A stretch of 6,271 bases of DNA from Myxococcales bacterium (GCA_020430865.1 JAGQIY010000539.1:1-6271); one strand, 5' to 3'; shown: positions 1 through 6,174, counted from the stretch's first letter. Numbers and translations: made by a program. Notes: generated by a model from the sequence alone, not told the origin.

Positions 1-161
1 ACCAGGAGGCGAAACGCGCCCAGCTCCGCCAGCTCCTGCGTCAGCTCTGGAGCGACGCGCCGCGCCTCCTCGTGCTGCGACGCCAGCTGCCGGAGGCGTT
101 GCCGCTCGGCAATGGCATGGCTCAACAGGTGTCCCAGCTCAGCGTGTAGGGATTCGCTCAT
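1..161 (-). CDS. N-terminus of a probable acyl-CoA dehydrogenase-fold flavoprotein (partial)
   Basis: The first 53 codons of a gene that runs off the left edge are visible. The protein begins MSESLHAELG and is strongly helical and charged. At about residues 34-53 it has a stretch like ARRVAPELTQELAELGAFRL followed by LV. That pattern (charged helix, then a 'hydrophobic-GAFRLLV' turn) is typical of the N-terminal helical domain of acyl-CoA dehydrogenases and related two-component flavin monooxygenases. FAD-binding and catalytic regions lie outside the window, so dehydrogenase and monooxygenase cannot be told apart. The start is well supported: its ATG overlaps the TGA of the upstream aminotransferase gene (ATGA, 158-161), and a GAGG Shine-Dalgarno (169-172) lies 7 bases upstream. 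Translational coupling with the aminotransferase is therefore likely. Family assignment is from N-terminal pattern only. Confidence 0.6.
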   Translation of the reverse strand, partial: MSESLHAELGHLLSHAIAERQRLRQLASQHEEARRVAPELTQELAELGAFRLL

Positions 162-1402
162 CCGAGGACCTCGACGAGGGCTGCGCCGAGCCGCGCCGCC
201 TCCTCCAGCGTGTTGTAGTGCACGAAGCTCGCGCGTACGACGCCGCCCTGCTCGTGCAAGCCCAGGGCGCCAACCAGTCGGTGCGCGTAGAAATGGCCCC
301 AGCGCACCGCGACTTGCCGCGCGTCCAGCGCCTCGGGCACCCGACTGCTGTGGAGTCCAGGGCGCCAGAAGCCGATGGTGGGAGCGCGCCTCGGGTCCGA
401 GGCGCTGGCAGGCCCGAGCACCCGCACCTCGGGCAAGCTCGCCAGGATCTCGAGCAGCGCCGCCGAGAGCCGGGCTTCATGGGCGCCAAACAGCTCGAAC
501 ACCGCCTGGAGGCGCTCCCTCACCCCCGAACCTGTTCCCTCGGGGAAATGATGGGCGTGCACGGCATCGAGGTACTCGAGGATCCCTGGCAGGCCCGCCG
601 CCAGCTCGTGACTGACGCCGCCGGGCATGAAGCGATATGCGGGGTCCTCGTCGTCGATGAAGAAGTGATTCTGGGGAGTCAGCTCCTCCTGCAGCTCGCG
701 CTTCAGGAACAGCGCGCCGAGGTGCGGACCGTAGGTCTTGTAGAGACTGAACGCGTAGGCGTCGACTCCCCAGGCGCGGACGTCGATCGCTCGGTGGGGT
801 GCGTAGGCCACGCCATCGACGCACACCCGAGCGCCTGATCGCTGGATCTGCCGAGTCAGCGTCGCCACGTCGTGCACCGCGCCCACGAGGTTCGAGCAAT
901 GGGAGAAGCACACCCAGCGCGTGCGCGAGCCGAGCAGCGGCTCCAGCTCCTCGAAGCGCAGCTCGACCGAGCCCGGATCCTCTGCAGAGCCTGCCGCGCG
1001 CCACTCACGCACCACGACGCCGCGAGCTTCGAGCTGCCTCCAGCAACCGACGTTGGACTCGTGATCGAGGTTGCTGACGACGACCTCGTCCCCCGGCGCC
1101 AGGCGCAGCGCCCGAGCCAGGAGCCCGAGGTTCTGGGTGGTCGAAGCGCCGAGCACGACCTCGTCGCGAGTCGCGTTCATCAACGCCGCGACGGCCTCGC
1201 GACCCTGCAGCACCCGTGCGGTGGACTCCTCGCTCAGAGGATAGCTGGCCCCGAGCTGCACCATGCGGCGCTCGAGGTGCTCGGTGATCCGAGCGGTGAC
1301 CTGCCGGGGTGTCACGCTGCCCCCCGCGTTGTCGAGGAGCGCCCAGTCGCTACCCAGGGCGGGAAACTGTCGGCGGCAGAAGCCGACATCGAGAGTCGCC
1401 AT
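158..1402 (-). CDS. Class V aminotransferase, cysteine desulfurase-like (VC1184/TIGR01976-type)
   Basis: This is a PLP-dependent fold-type I enzyme of about 414 residues, the usual full length for the group. It starts MATLDVGFCRRQFPAL and has the LDNAGGS motif near residue 24, which matches the 'LDNAaGS' start of cysteine desulfurase-like proteins. Other landmarks are the DHESN histidine (about H114), the PLP-binding aspartate in VDGVAYAPHRAID (about D196), the Schiff-base lysine in SLYKTYGPHLGA (about K222), and a C-terminal GHFYAHRL...RASFVHYNTLEE block. Class members act on cysteine, selenocysteine or other amino acids. No obvious mobile active-site cysteine loop of IscS/SufS type is seen, so the substrate is unknown. 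The frame stays open to a GTG at 1576, but that would overlap the divergent acetyltransferase gene and add a low-complexity leader, so the ATG at 1402 is preferred although its Shine-Dalgarno is weak. The stop overlaps the next gene by 4 bases. Confidence 0.88.
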   Translation of the reverse strand: MATLDVGFCRRQFPALGSDWALLDNAGGSVTPRQVTARITEHLERRMVQLGASYPLSEESTARVLQGREAVAALMNATRDEVVLGASTTQNLGLLARALRLAPGDEVVVSNLDHESNVGCWRQLEARGVVVREWRAAGSAEDPGSVELRFEELEPLLGSRTRWVCFSHCSNLVGAVHDVATLTRQIQRSGARVCVDGVAYAPHRAIDVRAWGVDAYAFSLYKTYGPHLGALFLKRELQEELTPQNHFFIDDEDPAYRFMPGGVSHELAAGLPGILEYLDAVHAHHFPEGTGSGVRERLQAVFELFGAHEARLSAALLEILASLPEVRVLGPASASDPRRAPTIGFWRPGLHSSRVPEALDARQVAVRWGHFYAHRLVGALGLHEQGGVVRASFVHYNTLEEAARLGAALVEVLG

Positions 1403-1493
1403 GGGACGCACTGTGCGTAGAAAGCCGGTCTCGTCGCAAGCACCAGCTGCGTCGACGCAGTGCTTGCGCAGGATCGAGGGCGCTGCCCCAGGT

Positions 1494-1515
1494 CTGGGGG
1501 TGAGGCGCGCTGGTT
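1494..1515. repeat. Copy A of an imperfect 22-bp intergenic repeat
   Basis: The segment beginning CTGGGGGTGAGGC lies 43 bases upstream of the acetyltransferase start. It matches 6073-6094 at 20 of 22 positions. The similarity fades after the shared CGCTG and following TT. The inner 10-mer GGGGGTGAGG is also present at 4776-4785 in the gap before the SH3-like gene, and inverted inside the aminotransferase gene (518-527). Function is unknown; it could be chance in G-rich DNA. Confidence 0.35.
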
Positions 1516-1557
1516 TCTCGATTCCACTCCCCTGCCGGCTCTGGTTTACTCCTCGCC

Positions 1558-2091
1558 ATGCACGAAGCGCCTGCACCTTCCAAGATCCGGGTCGTCGGAC
1601 TCCAGGACATCCACCTCGACAACGTGTTGGAGATCGAACAGCTGTGCAAAGCGCAGCACCACAACCACGGTGTGAGCGAAGCAGCGCTACCCACGCGGCA
1701 GCTGCGCGACATCGCTCAGCTCCCGCGCAAGCACAACGTGCGTGTGGCGGAGGCGGATGATCACGTGGCTGGCTTCGCGGCCTGGCGCGACGAAGAGCCG
1801 GGAGTCGGCTACGTCGAAGAGCTGGCGGTGCACCCCGACTATCAGCCCCACGGCGTGGGCGCGGCGCTCCTGGAGAAGATCCGCGAGGAAGCGCGCGAGG
1901 CGGGCATCAAGTACCTGGCGGTGCGCGCCTGGTCCGACTCCCCCACCTCGAAGGCCTACTTCCTGACGCAGCGCTTCCTGCCGCTGCCCGACGACGCTCC
2001 CGACGAGCTCAAGACCTGGAAGGAGCTGCAGAGCGCGAACGGACCGCTGCTCGCCGAGGGCCAGGTCCTGCTCTACGCCATGGTGGGCTGA
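1558..2091 (+). CDS. GNAT-family N-acetyltransferase
   Basis: This cytoplasmic 177-residue protein has the GNAT fold, which transfers an acetyl group from acetyl-CoA to an amine. Motif A is clear at residues 85-108: a beta-strand (YVEELAVHPDY) followed by the pyrophosphate-binding loop Q96-P-H-G-V-G101, matching Q/R-x-x-G-x-G/A, and the helix ALLEKIREEA. A motif-B-like strand (KYLAVRAW, about 118-125) and 'SKAYFLTQRFLPL' (about 131-143), where GNATs have their 'A..fYek.GF' element, follow. The substrate cannot be inferred. The ATG at 1558 is the natural start, though no strong Shine-Dalgarno precedes it. The gene is divergent from the aminotransferase (155-bp gap) and converges on the lipoprotein gene, with 3 bases between stops. 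It has no obvious functional link to its neighbours. Confidence 0.85.
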   Translation: MHEAPAPSKIRVVGLQDIHLDNVLEIEQLCKAQHHNHGVSEAALPTRQLRDIAQLPRKHNVRVAEADDHVAGFAAWRDEEPGVGYVEELAVHPDYQPHGVGAALLEKIREEAREAGIKYLAVRAWSDSPTSKAYFLTQRFLPLPDDAPDELKTWKELQSANGPLLAEGQVLLYAMVG

Positions 2092-2094
2092 GGC

Positions 2095-2637
2095 TCAGCT
2101 GGGCGCCGTCCCGGCGGTCCGCGGCGGGTGCTCGTCGAGGAAGCGATCCACCGCCCTGAAGAACGGCTGGGCGGTGCCCATCAAGCGCGAGCACGGCGGG
2201 CCCAGGCACACGGTGATCAGCACCTTCGAGGCGGAGACCGCGGTGGACACGGCGACCCCGCCAGGGTGACGGTCATCCGGCGGTGGGAACTGCGTCCCCG
2301 GAATGCCCCCGAGATCCACGGCCTCCCGCTCGACCGGGATCCCCCACGACTTCTCCACGCCGCCGATCGCGATGCTCTCCGTCTCGCGCAGCAGGTCGTC
2401 GGTGATCTGATCCTCGATCACCACGGTCCCGAGCTGAATGGCGAACCCATCGCAGCGCAGCGTGATCCCCGAGGTACTGACCGCCGCCGCGCAGGAGGTC
2501 AGCTGCTGGTAGATCCGCTCGGCTTCGGCAGACTCCTGCGCCGACGGTTGCTTGACGTCCTCGGCGCTGGCCGGGCCGCTGCTGCTCCCCCCGCAGCCGA
2601 TCATCAGCAGAAACAGACCACCCCAGAGTCGACCCAT
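2095..2637 (-). CDS. Small predicted lipoprotein of unknown function
   Basis: The protein is 180 residues if started at the ATG at 2637. The N-terminus MGRLWGGLFLLMIGCGGSSS is a short signal peptide with one arginine, a hydrophobic core and a lipobox-like MIGC, giving lipidated C15 followed by a Gly/Ser linker. Methionine at -3 is slightly off the usual lipobox. The mature part has an alpha-helical start (SAEAERIYQQLTSC), two cysteines near residues 48-62 (LTSC...LRCDG) and two more in VCLGPPCSR, which could form disulfides in the periplasm. An amphipathic helix near the end (AQPFFRAVDRFLDEH) follows. I recognise no family. The reading frame continues upstream of 2637, but that extension is Arg/Ala-rich and would bury the signal peptide, so it is rejected. 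There is no clear Shine-Dalgarno. It is probably transcribed alone or by read-through from the hydroxylase gene 85 bases upstream. Confidence 0.72.
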   Translation of the reverse strand: MGRLWGGLFLLMIGCGGSSSGPASAEDVKQPSAQESAEAERIYQQLTSCAAAVSTSGITLRCDGFAIQLGTVVIEDQITDDLLRETESIAIGGVEKSWGIPVEREAVDLGGIPGTQFPPPDDRHPGGVAVSTAVSASKVLITVCLGPPCSRLMGTAQPFFRAVDRFLDEHPPRTAGTAPS

Positions 2638-2722
2638 CCGAGCAGCATACACGCGCGACCCCGGCCTCCCAACGGAAGCTGCCCGCGCCGCGACTTTTCG
2701 CGCTCCGCCGTGCGCCCGCGCC

Positions 2723-3514
2723 TCAACCGGTCCGTCGCTGCCCCGCCCCAGGGAGCTTCCGGCCCTCGGCGGCGTCGCTCTCCGCCTCGACGGCGCGTGT
2801 CTCACGCAGCGCCGCGCGCATCGTCTCCTCGGACCAGGCGAAGGTGCCGAACACCCAGTCCCAGAGCGGTGAGCTGATGCCCATGTTCAGCTGCGGGAGC
2901 TTGAAGTGGTGCACCGCGTGGGCCCGCCGCAGGAGCTTTCCGAGGCGCGTCTTCGGGCTGCGGAAATGATGCGTGTAGTAGTGGGTCCAGTCGTACAGCA
3001 GGTAGCCGCAGCAGGTGCCGCCGAAGAGCACGAACGCACTGTTTCGATCCAGCAACAACCAGTAGGTCGTGAACAGCACCAGGGCGATGGGCCAGCTCAT
3101 GAGCGGGGGCGCGACCAGGCGACGCTTGTCGTTGGGAAACTCGTGGTGCAAGCCATGCATCAAGAACAGGCGGATCTTCGCCTGGCGGTCCGTGCCGGGA
3201 TCCCAGTGAAACGCGAAGCGATGCAGCAGGTACTCGAGCAAGGTGAAGCCGAGCACTCCAGCGCCGAACAGCGCCACGCGCCCCCAGCGCCCTGACTCGC
3301 TGGCGAGCACCAACGCCGCTCCGTAGGCCACCGCCCAGCCAAACCAGACGCCGGGCATGATGGGATGGGAGCTGGCGAGCACGTGCTCGACGAAGCCGTT
3401 CCGGTACACGCGGATGCGGTTGATCTTGCGGTTCTCGGCGCTGGGAGGACCGATCGTCCCATCCCAGCGATCGATGGTGCGCTGAAACTCGTCAGTGAAC
3501 TCGAACAGGCCCAT
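2723..3514 (-). CDS. Fatty acid 2-hydroxylase-like membrane di-iron enzyme (sterol desaturase/FA hydroxylase superfamily)
   Basis: This is a 263-residue integral-membrane oxygenase. The histidine ligands of the superfamily are all visible: H98-R-F-A-F-H103 (EYLLHRFAFH), H120-G-L-H-H124 followed by EFPNDKRRLVAPP, H178-Y-Y-T-H-H183 in YDWTHYYTHH, and H199-A-V-H-H203. The combination LLHRxxFH / HGLHHxxPxDxxRLVxPP is characteristic of fatty acid 2-hydroxylases (FA2H/Scs7 type), which add an alpha-hydroxyl to free or ceramide-linked fatty acids using O2 and an electron donor. Unlike eukaryotic FA2H there is no N-terminal cytochrome b5 domain. Hydrophobic segments lie at about 56-73, 79-97, 139-155 and 160-175. 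The charged tail after about residue 230 is outside the conserved core. The ATG at 3514 is chosen because AGAGGTGA sits 6 bases upstream; a GTG at 3565 is the longer alternative. The desaturase gene lies upstream on the same strand. Confidence 0.87.
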   Translation of the reverse strand: MGLFEFTDEFQRTIDRWDGTIGPPSAENRKINRIRVYRNGFVEHVLASSHPIMPGVWFGWAVAYGAALVLASESGRWGRVALFGAGVLGFTLLEYLLHRFAFHWDPGTDRQAKIRLFLMHGLHHEFPNDKRRLVAPPLMSWPIALVLFTTYWLLLDRNSAFVLFGGTCCGYLLYDWTHYYTHHFRSPKTRLGKLLRRAHAVHHFKLPQLNMGISSPLWDWVFGTFAWSEETMRAALRETRAVEAESDAAEGRKLPGAGQRRTG

Positions 3515-3520
3515 GTAACT

Positions 3521-3527
3521 CACCTCT
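3521..3527 (-). promoter_or_regulatory. Shine-Dalgarno site fixing the hydroxylase start
   Basis: On the minus strand AGAGGTG followed by AGTTAC precedes ATG at 3514, an ideal spacing. It decides in favour of ATG 3514 over the upstream in-frame GTG at 3565. Confidence 0.75.
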
Positions 3528-3624
3528 GCGCTGGGAGCGCGACGACGACCAATGACTCGAGGCACGCGGGACGCTGCGTCGACCGCTTCGCACCAACCGC
3601 GTGGCTGCCCGTTGAAGCCGAAAC

Positions 3625-3637
3625 TTTTGCTTTTTGC
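3625..3637. other. Short A/T-rich patch in the desaturase-hydroxylase gap
   Basis: The 163-bp gap between the desaturase stop and the hydroxylase start contains an unusually A/T-rich stretch for this DNA. It holds two near-identical tandem units (TTTTGC, TTTTTGC on the plus strand; AGCAAAA repeated on the minus strand). A small inverted repeat, CCGC-GTTT-GCGG (3641-3652), flanks it. On the minus strand it is placed where a separate promoter or operator for the hydroxylase gene could be. No good -10/-35 pair is recognisable, so this is positional inference only. Confidence 0.3.
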
Positions 3638-3677
3638 TCACCGCGTTTGCGGACCGGCGAAGATCAGGCACTGAACT

Positions 3678-4655
3678 TCAGATCTGCCCACCGGCGGTCG
3701 CCTCGCCGCCGGGACTGACATCGACCAGCTCCGGCGCGTCTGCCCTGCGCTCTTCCTCGGGGCAATCGAACGGCGCCCGCCCCACCTGCACGGTGCCGAG
3801 GCTCGGAATGAACAGCGCCAGCACGTGCTGCTGGAAGAAGAACCACCACATGCTGCGGTGGCAGAGCCGCGGATCGATCTGATCCTGGATCCTCGCGTGG
3901 GCTTCCGCCGCGTCTGCCCAGTGCAGGTTCGCCTTGTTGTGATGCACGGTGTGGTAGCCGTTGCCGAAGAGCATGAAGTTGAGCAGCTTGCCCGTGAAGT
4001 TGCGCGAGTGGTTCGTCTCCGACCAGGGGTCGGTGTGGACGTGCTGCGTGTAGTTGAACAGCATCACGGTCCACAGCGCGAAGAAGGCGGGGATCCCCGC
4101 CGCCAGGGCGTAGGTCTTTAGCCCCGCGGCAACGCCGAACAGCCCGATCGCCACGCCTGCCAGCACCAGGTGAGCGCCGTAGGTCACCACGTACTGCGTG
4201 ATGATGCGGCGGTAGAGCGCCGGGTTCTTCTCCTTCGCCTGACGGATGAAGTCCTTGATCCAGAAACCCTGGTAGTAGGCCGAGACGAAGAAGTAGGTGC
4301 TCGCCACCAGCGCGTTGTGCTTGTTGGTGAAGCGCCAGGTGATGGTCGCGTCGCCGTGCTTGTTCAGGTAGCGATGGTGGTTGAGGTTGTGAGTCGGGGT
4401 CCAGGCAAAGACCGGGTAACCGTAGAAGATGGATATCCAGTGCGAGAAGAAGCGATTCAGCCCCTTCGTCTTCAACGTGGGCCGGTGCATGTGGTTGTGC
4501 GCGATCACCGCGCAGCTGACCGCGAAGTACATGCTCGCGGGAAACAGCCACCACTGCAGGTCCGGGCGCAGGTAGTGGGCGACCAACAGACCTGGGGTGA
4601 AGACGAAGGTCCAGAGCAGCGTTCGGCGATCGGCAGGGTGCTTGACCAACAACAT
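3678..4655 (-). CDS. Membrane fatty acid desaturase (FA_desaturase family)
   Basis: This 325-residue integral-membrane di-iron enzyme introduces a double bond into an acyl chain using O2 and reduced ferredoxin or a similar donor. The histidine boxes are complete: H53-N-H-M-H57, H89-N-L-N-H-H94, and the C-terminal H235-T-V-H-H239 (GYHTVHHNKANLHW). An extra H205-V-H207 (YTQHVHTDPW) sits where many family members carry additional metal-ligand or substrate-pocket residues. Hydrophobic segments flank the boxes at about 12-28, 36-52, 115-128, 155-178 and 184-202. The tail after about residue 285 is polar and probably cytoplasmic. Regiospecificity and substrate (phospholipid, acyl-CoA, sphingoid base) cannot be read from the sequence; a carotenoid- or sphingolipid-type member is possible. 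The ATG at 4655 is preceded by a perfect AGGAGG. The fatty acid hydroxylase gene lies 163 bases downstream on the same strand. Confidence 0.88.
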   Translation of the reverse strand: MLLVKHPADRRTLLWTFVFTPGLLVAHYLRPDLQWWLFPASMYFAVSCAVIAHNHMHRPTLKTKGLNRFFSHWISIFYGYPVFAWTPTHNLNHHRYLNKHGDATITWRFTNKHNALVASTYFFVSAYYQGFWIKDFIRQAKEKNPALYRRIITQYVVTYGAHLVLAGVAIGLFGVAAGLKTYALAAGIPAFFALWTVMLFNYTQHVHTDPWSETNHSRNFTGKLLNFMLFGNGYHTVHHNKANLHWADAAEAHARIQDQIDPRLCHRSMWWFFFQQHVLALFIPSLGTVQVGRAPFDCPEEERRADAPELVDVSPGGEATAGGQI

Positions 4656-4662
4656 CGAGAGT

Positions 4663-4668
4663 CCTCCT
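4663..4668 (-). promoter_or_regulatory. Consensus Shine-Dalgarno AGGAGG of the desaturase gene
   Basis: The minus-strand AGGAGG lies 7 bases before the ATG at 4655. It is the strongest ribosome binding site in the window and supports both the start choice and good translation of the desaturase. Further upstream a TTGACG on the minus strand (4710-4715) could be a -35 element, but no matching -10 is seen. Confidence 0.7.
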
Positions 4669-4814
4669 GGTTCGGAGCCACCCCTCGGCTAGTCCCTCCC
4701 CCCCGACGTCGTCAATCCGCCCCCGGAGACCGCCCTGGCGCCGATCGGTCTGCCGCGCAGGGGTTTCGCGAATCAGGGGGTGAGGAGTACCGTAACGTAG
4801 CCGCGAGCAACCCC

Positions 4815-5909
4815 ATGCCCATGTCCAGCCACTCGACTCTGCGAGCTCCCCGCCCCTGGGCGGCGTTCGCCTTCGCCTTCGCCTTCAGCCACACCGCCTG
4901 CGCGCCTGCGGAGCGCCCGCCGGCTCGGCCGCTGGTGATTTCCCCACAGCAAGCGCCCGACCGCGACGCACCAGCGCGCCCGGCGCGCGCGTCCCGTCCC
5001 TGCACGATCCGTGAGGCTTCGCTGAACGACGTCGTCCGCTTCCGCACCAGGCCGAAGGGCACCGTGCTCGCGGAGCTGGTCGACGCCGCCGCACATCTGG
5101 AGCTGACCGCGTCCTCCCCGCGGCTCGAGCTCTCGAAGGGCGGCGTCGTGCTCTGGACGCCGTACGACCGCGCGGAGCACCCGCTGCGTTTCCAGCGTCC
5201 CGTGGCCCTCGCGGAGGTCCTCACCCTCGCCCCTGGAGCCAGCGTCGAGTGGGTGGAGCAACGCGGAGGCTTGGAGCTCGTTCGCTACACCGCAACGGAG
5301 GCCCTGCACGGAGCCGCGCTCGAGGCCGAGGTCGCCTGCGACGCGCTGGGCCTCAACCTTGCGGACTTCCCCATGGACTGGGATCCCGACGGAGAGCCCT
5401 GCACGCTCGAGGACGCGACACCCGTGAGCGCTTCTGCAGGGACGCCGCCCGTGCTGACGTTGCCTCCCGGAGACGAACCGATCAGCTGCGTCGAGCTCGA
5501 GCGCTCCGGCGACTTCGTGCGGATCGCCGCGGCTGATATGAACGAGGCGATGCTCACGGGCTGGGTTCCAAGTCGCTTCGTGAGTGAAGGAGAAGACTAC
5601 GGCGGCTTCGGGCTGCGCGGGATCGGCGGCGGCGGGCGAGCCTACGGTCGCGTGCCGCTCAACGTGGACTTCGTCGCCTGCCCCGACGACCTGCGCCTGT
5701 TCGTCGAAGCGGGTGAGGCTCCCGTCGAGGTCGGCGTCGTGCGCCGAGGCACGCCCTTCCAGGTGCTGAAGGACCAGGCCAGCGACCCGCGCTTCTCCCG
5801 GGTCGATCTCTGGCAAACCTGGATCTGGCCGACTTCGGGGCAGTTGCTACCCCATTTCCAGGTGGCTACTAGTCGTCTCCACGAGTGTCGGCCCGTCGCC
5901 GAGGAGTGA
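4815..5909 (+). CDS. Secreted, cysteine-containing SH3b-like domain protein (possible lipoprotein)
   Basis: The protein is 364 residues if started at ATG 4815; ATG 4821 is two codons downstream. The N-terminus has basic residues (R10, R13), then a hydrophobic run WAAFAFAFAFAF and SHTAC, so C29 could be lipidated. Histidine at -3 breaks the usual lipobox, so plain secretion is equally possible. A Pro/Ala/Arg-rich linker covers about 30-60. A region at about 202-257 ends GDFVRIAAADMNEAMLTGWVPSRFVS when read in two parts, the pattern of bacterial SH3-like barrels ('gdWvrV...G WV...l'). A Gly-rich linker (about 262-275) precedes a second beta-rich domain (about 288-345). Six further cysteines (63, 175, 196, 225, 289, 358) suggest disulfides. 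No enzyme motif is seen, and role is unknown. The frame is open far upstream, but that part is the antisense shadow of the desaturase gene. No Shine-Dalgarno sits at the ideal distance; GGTGAGGAG is about 26 bases upstream. Confidence 0.75.
   Translation: MPMSSHSTLRAPRPWAAFAFAFAFSHTACAPAERPPARPLVISPQQAPDRDAPARPARASRPCTIREASLNDVVRFRTRPKGTVLAELVDAAAHLELTASSPRLELSKGGVVLWTPYDRAEHPLRFQRPVALAEVLTLAPGASVEWVEQRGGLELVRYTATEALHGAALEAEVACDALGLNLADFPMDWDPDGEPCTLEDATPVSASAGTPPVLTLPPGDEPISCVELERSGDFVRIAAADMNEAMLTGWVPSRFVSEGEDYGGFGLRGIGGGGRAYGRVPLNVDFVACPDDLRLFVEAGEAPVEVGVVRRGTPFQVLKDQASDPRFSRVDLWQTWIWPTSGQLLPHFQVATSRLHECRPVAEE
4866..4886. repeat. In-frame hexanucleotide repeat TTCGCC (3.5 copies)
   Basis: There are three exact copies of TTCGCC (4866-4883) and a final TTC. 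They encode the Phe-Ala alternation of the signal-peptide hydrophobic core in the SH3-like protein. Because the unit is 6 bases, copy-number change would lengthen or shorten that core by two residues without a frameshift. Confidence 0.85.
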
Positions 5910-5957
5910 TGGACTCACGCTGACCAGCCGTTGAAGCAGCGCTCGTTCGACTCGACC

Positions 5958-5973
5958 CGCGACACTCGTCGCG
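5958..5973 (+). terminator. Weak terminator-like hairpin after the SH3-like gene
   Basis: A perfect 6-bp stem CGCGAC-ACTC-GTCGCG begins 49 bases after the stop codon. It is followed by only TTCGT rather than a T-run, so intrinsic termination is doubtful. Position is its main support. Confidence 0.3.
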
Positions 5974-6072
5974 TTCGTGCCTCTTCCGCTGTCACACCGG
6001 CTCCGTTCGACCGAAGCGAACCTCTGGACGGCAAACATCCCAACGCAGGAACGGGAGCACATTCCAGCTCGC

Positions 6073-6094
6073 CTGGGGGTGAGGCACGCTGCTT
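6073..6094. repeat. Copy B of an imperfect 22-bp intergenic repeat
   Basis: It matches 1494-1515 at 20 of 22 positions (CTGGGGGTGAGGC, one mismatch, CGCTG, one mismatch, TT). It lies in the non-coding stretch before the CRISPR-like repeats. Confidence 0.35.
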
Positions 6095-6174
6095 CGCGCC
6101 GTCACTCCACCAGAGCAGCGTTCAAGTCGGCCCCCCACCATCCTCAAGAACCGTCCCGGCCGAACAGCGCACCG

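Larger units (their letters stand above)
5910..6174. other. Non-coding stretch between the SH3-like gene and the CRISPR-like repeats
   Basis: No convincing gene is seen on either strand. The only sizeable frame (minus, 5847-6062) overlaps the end of the SH3-like gene and has no recognisable motif or ribosome binding site. The stretch contains a terminator-like hairpin (5958-5973), a small inverted repeat GTTCG/CGAAC (6005-6009 with 6017-6021), and the second copy of the 22-bp repeat (6073-6094). If the CRISPR reading is right, the right-hand part is the array's trailer-side flank. Confidence 0.6.

Noticed and set aside
1403..1576. 58-residue N-terminal extension of the aminotransferase from a GTG at 1576
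   Set aside because: It would overlap the divergent acetyltransferase start and adds no family-like sequence. The conserved N-terminus begins at ATG 1402.
2638..2722. Terminator between the hydroxylase and lipoprotein genes
   Set aside because: No stem followed by a T-run was found on the minus strand in this 85-bp gap.
4687..4715. Minus-strand sigma-70-like promoter for the desaturase gene, with TTGACG as -35
   Set aside because: The hexamer at the correct spacing (CTAGCC) does not resemble a -10 element, so only the -35-like half exists.
4170..4814. Long open plus-strand frame upstream of the SH3-like protein
   Set aside because: It is antisense to the desaturase gene, which has complete histidine boxes and a perfect Shine-Dalgarno. 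The translated product is low-complexity, and the signal peptide begins at 4815.
5930..5937. GTTGAAGC on the plus strand (also at 3611-3618), resembling a CRISPR repeat end
   Set aside because: These are isolated 8-mers without adjacent palindrome or periodic partner, and in the opposite orientation to the array at the right edge.
5847..6062. 71-residue minus-strand frame overlapping the end of the SH3-like gene
   Set aside because: No recognisable motif and no Shine-Dalgarno. It runs antisense over the real C-terminus, as expected by chance in G+C-rich DNA.
6118..6132. Possible third, more decayed CRISPR repeat (GCGTTCAAGTCGGCC)
   Set aside because: Resemblance needs an inserted base and several mismatches. 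Its distance to the next unit (57 bases) does not fit the 73-base period.
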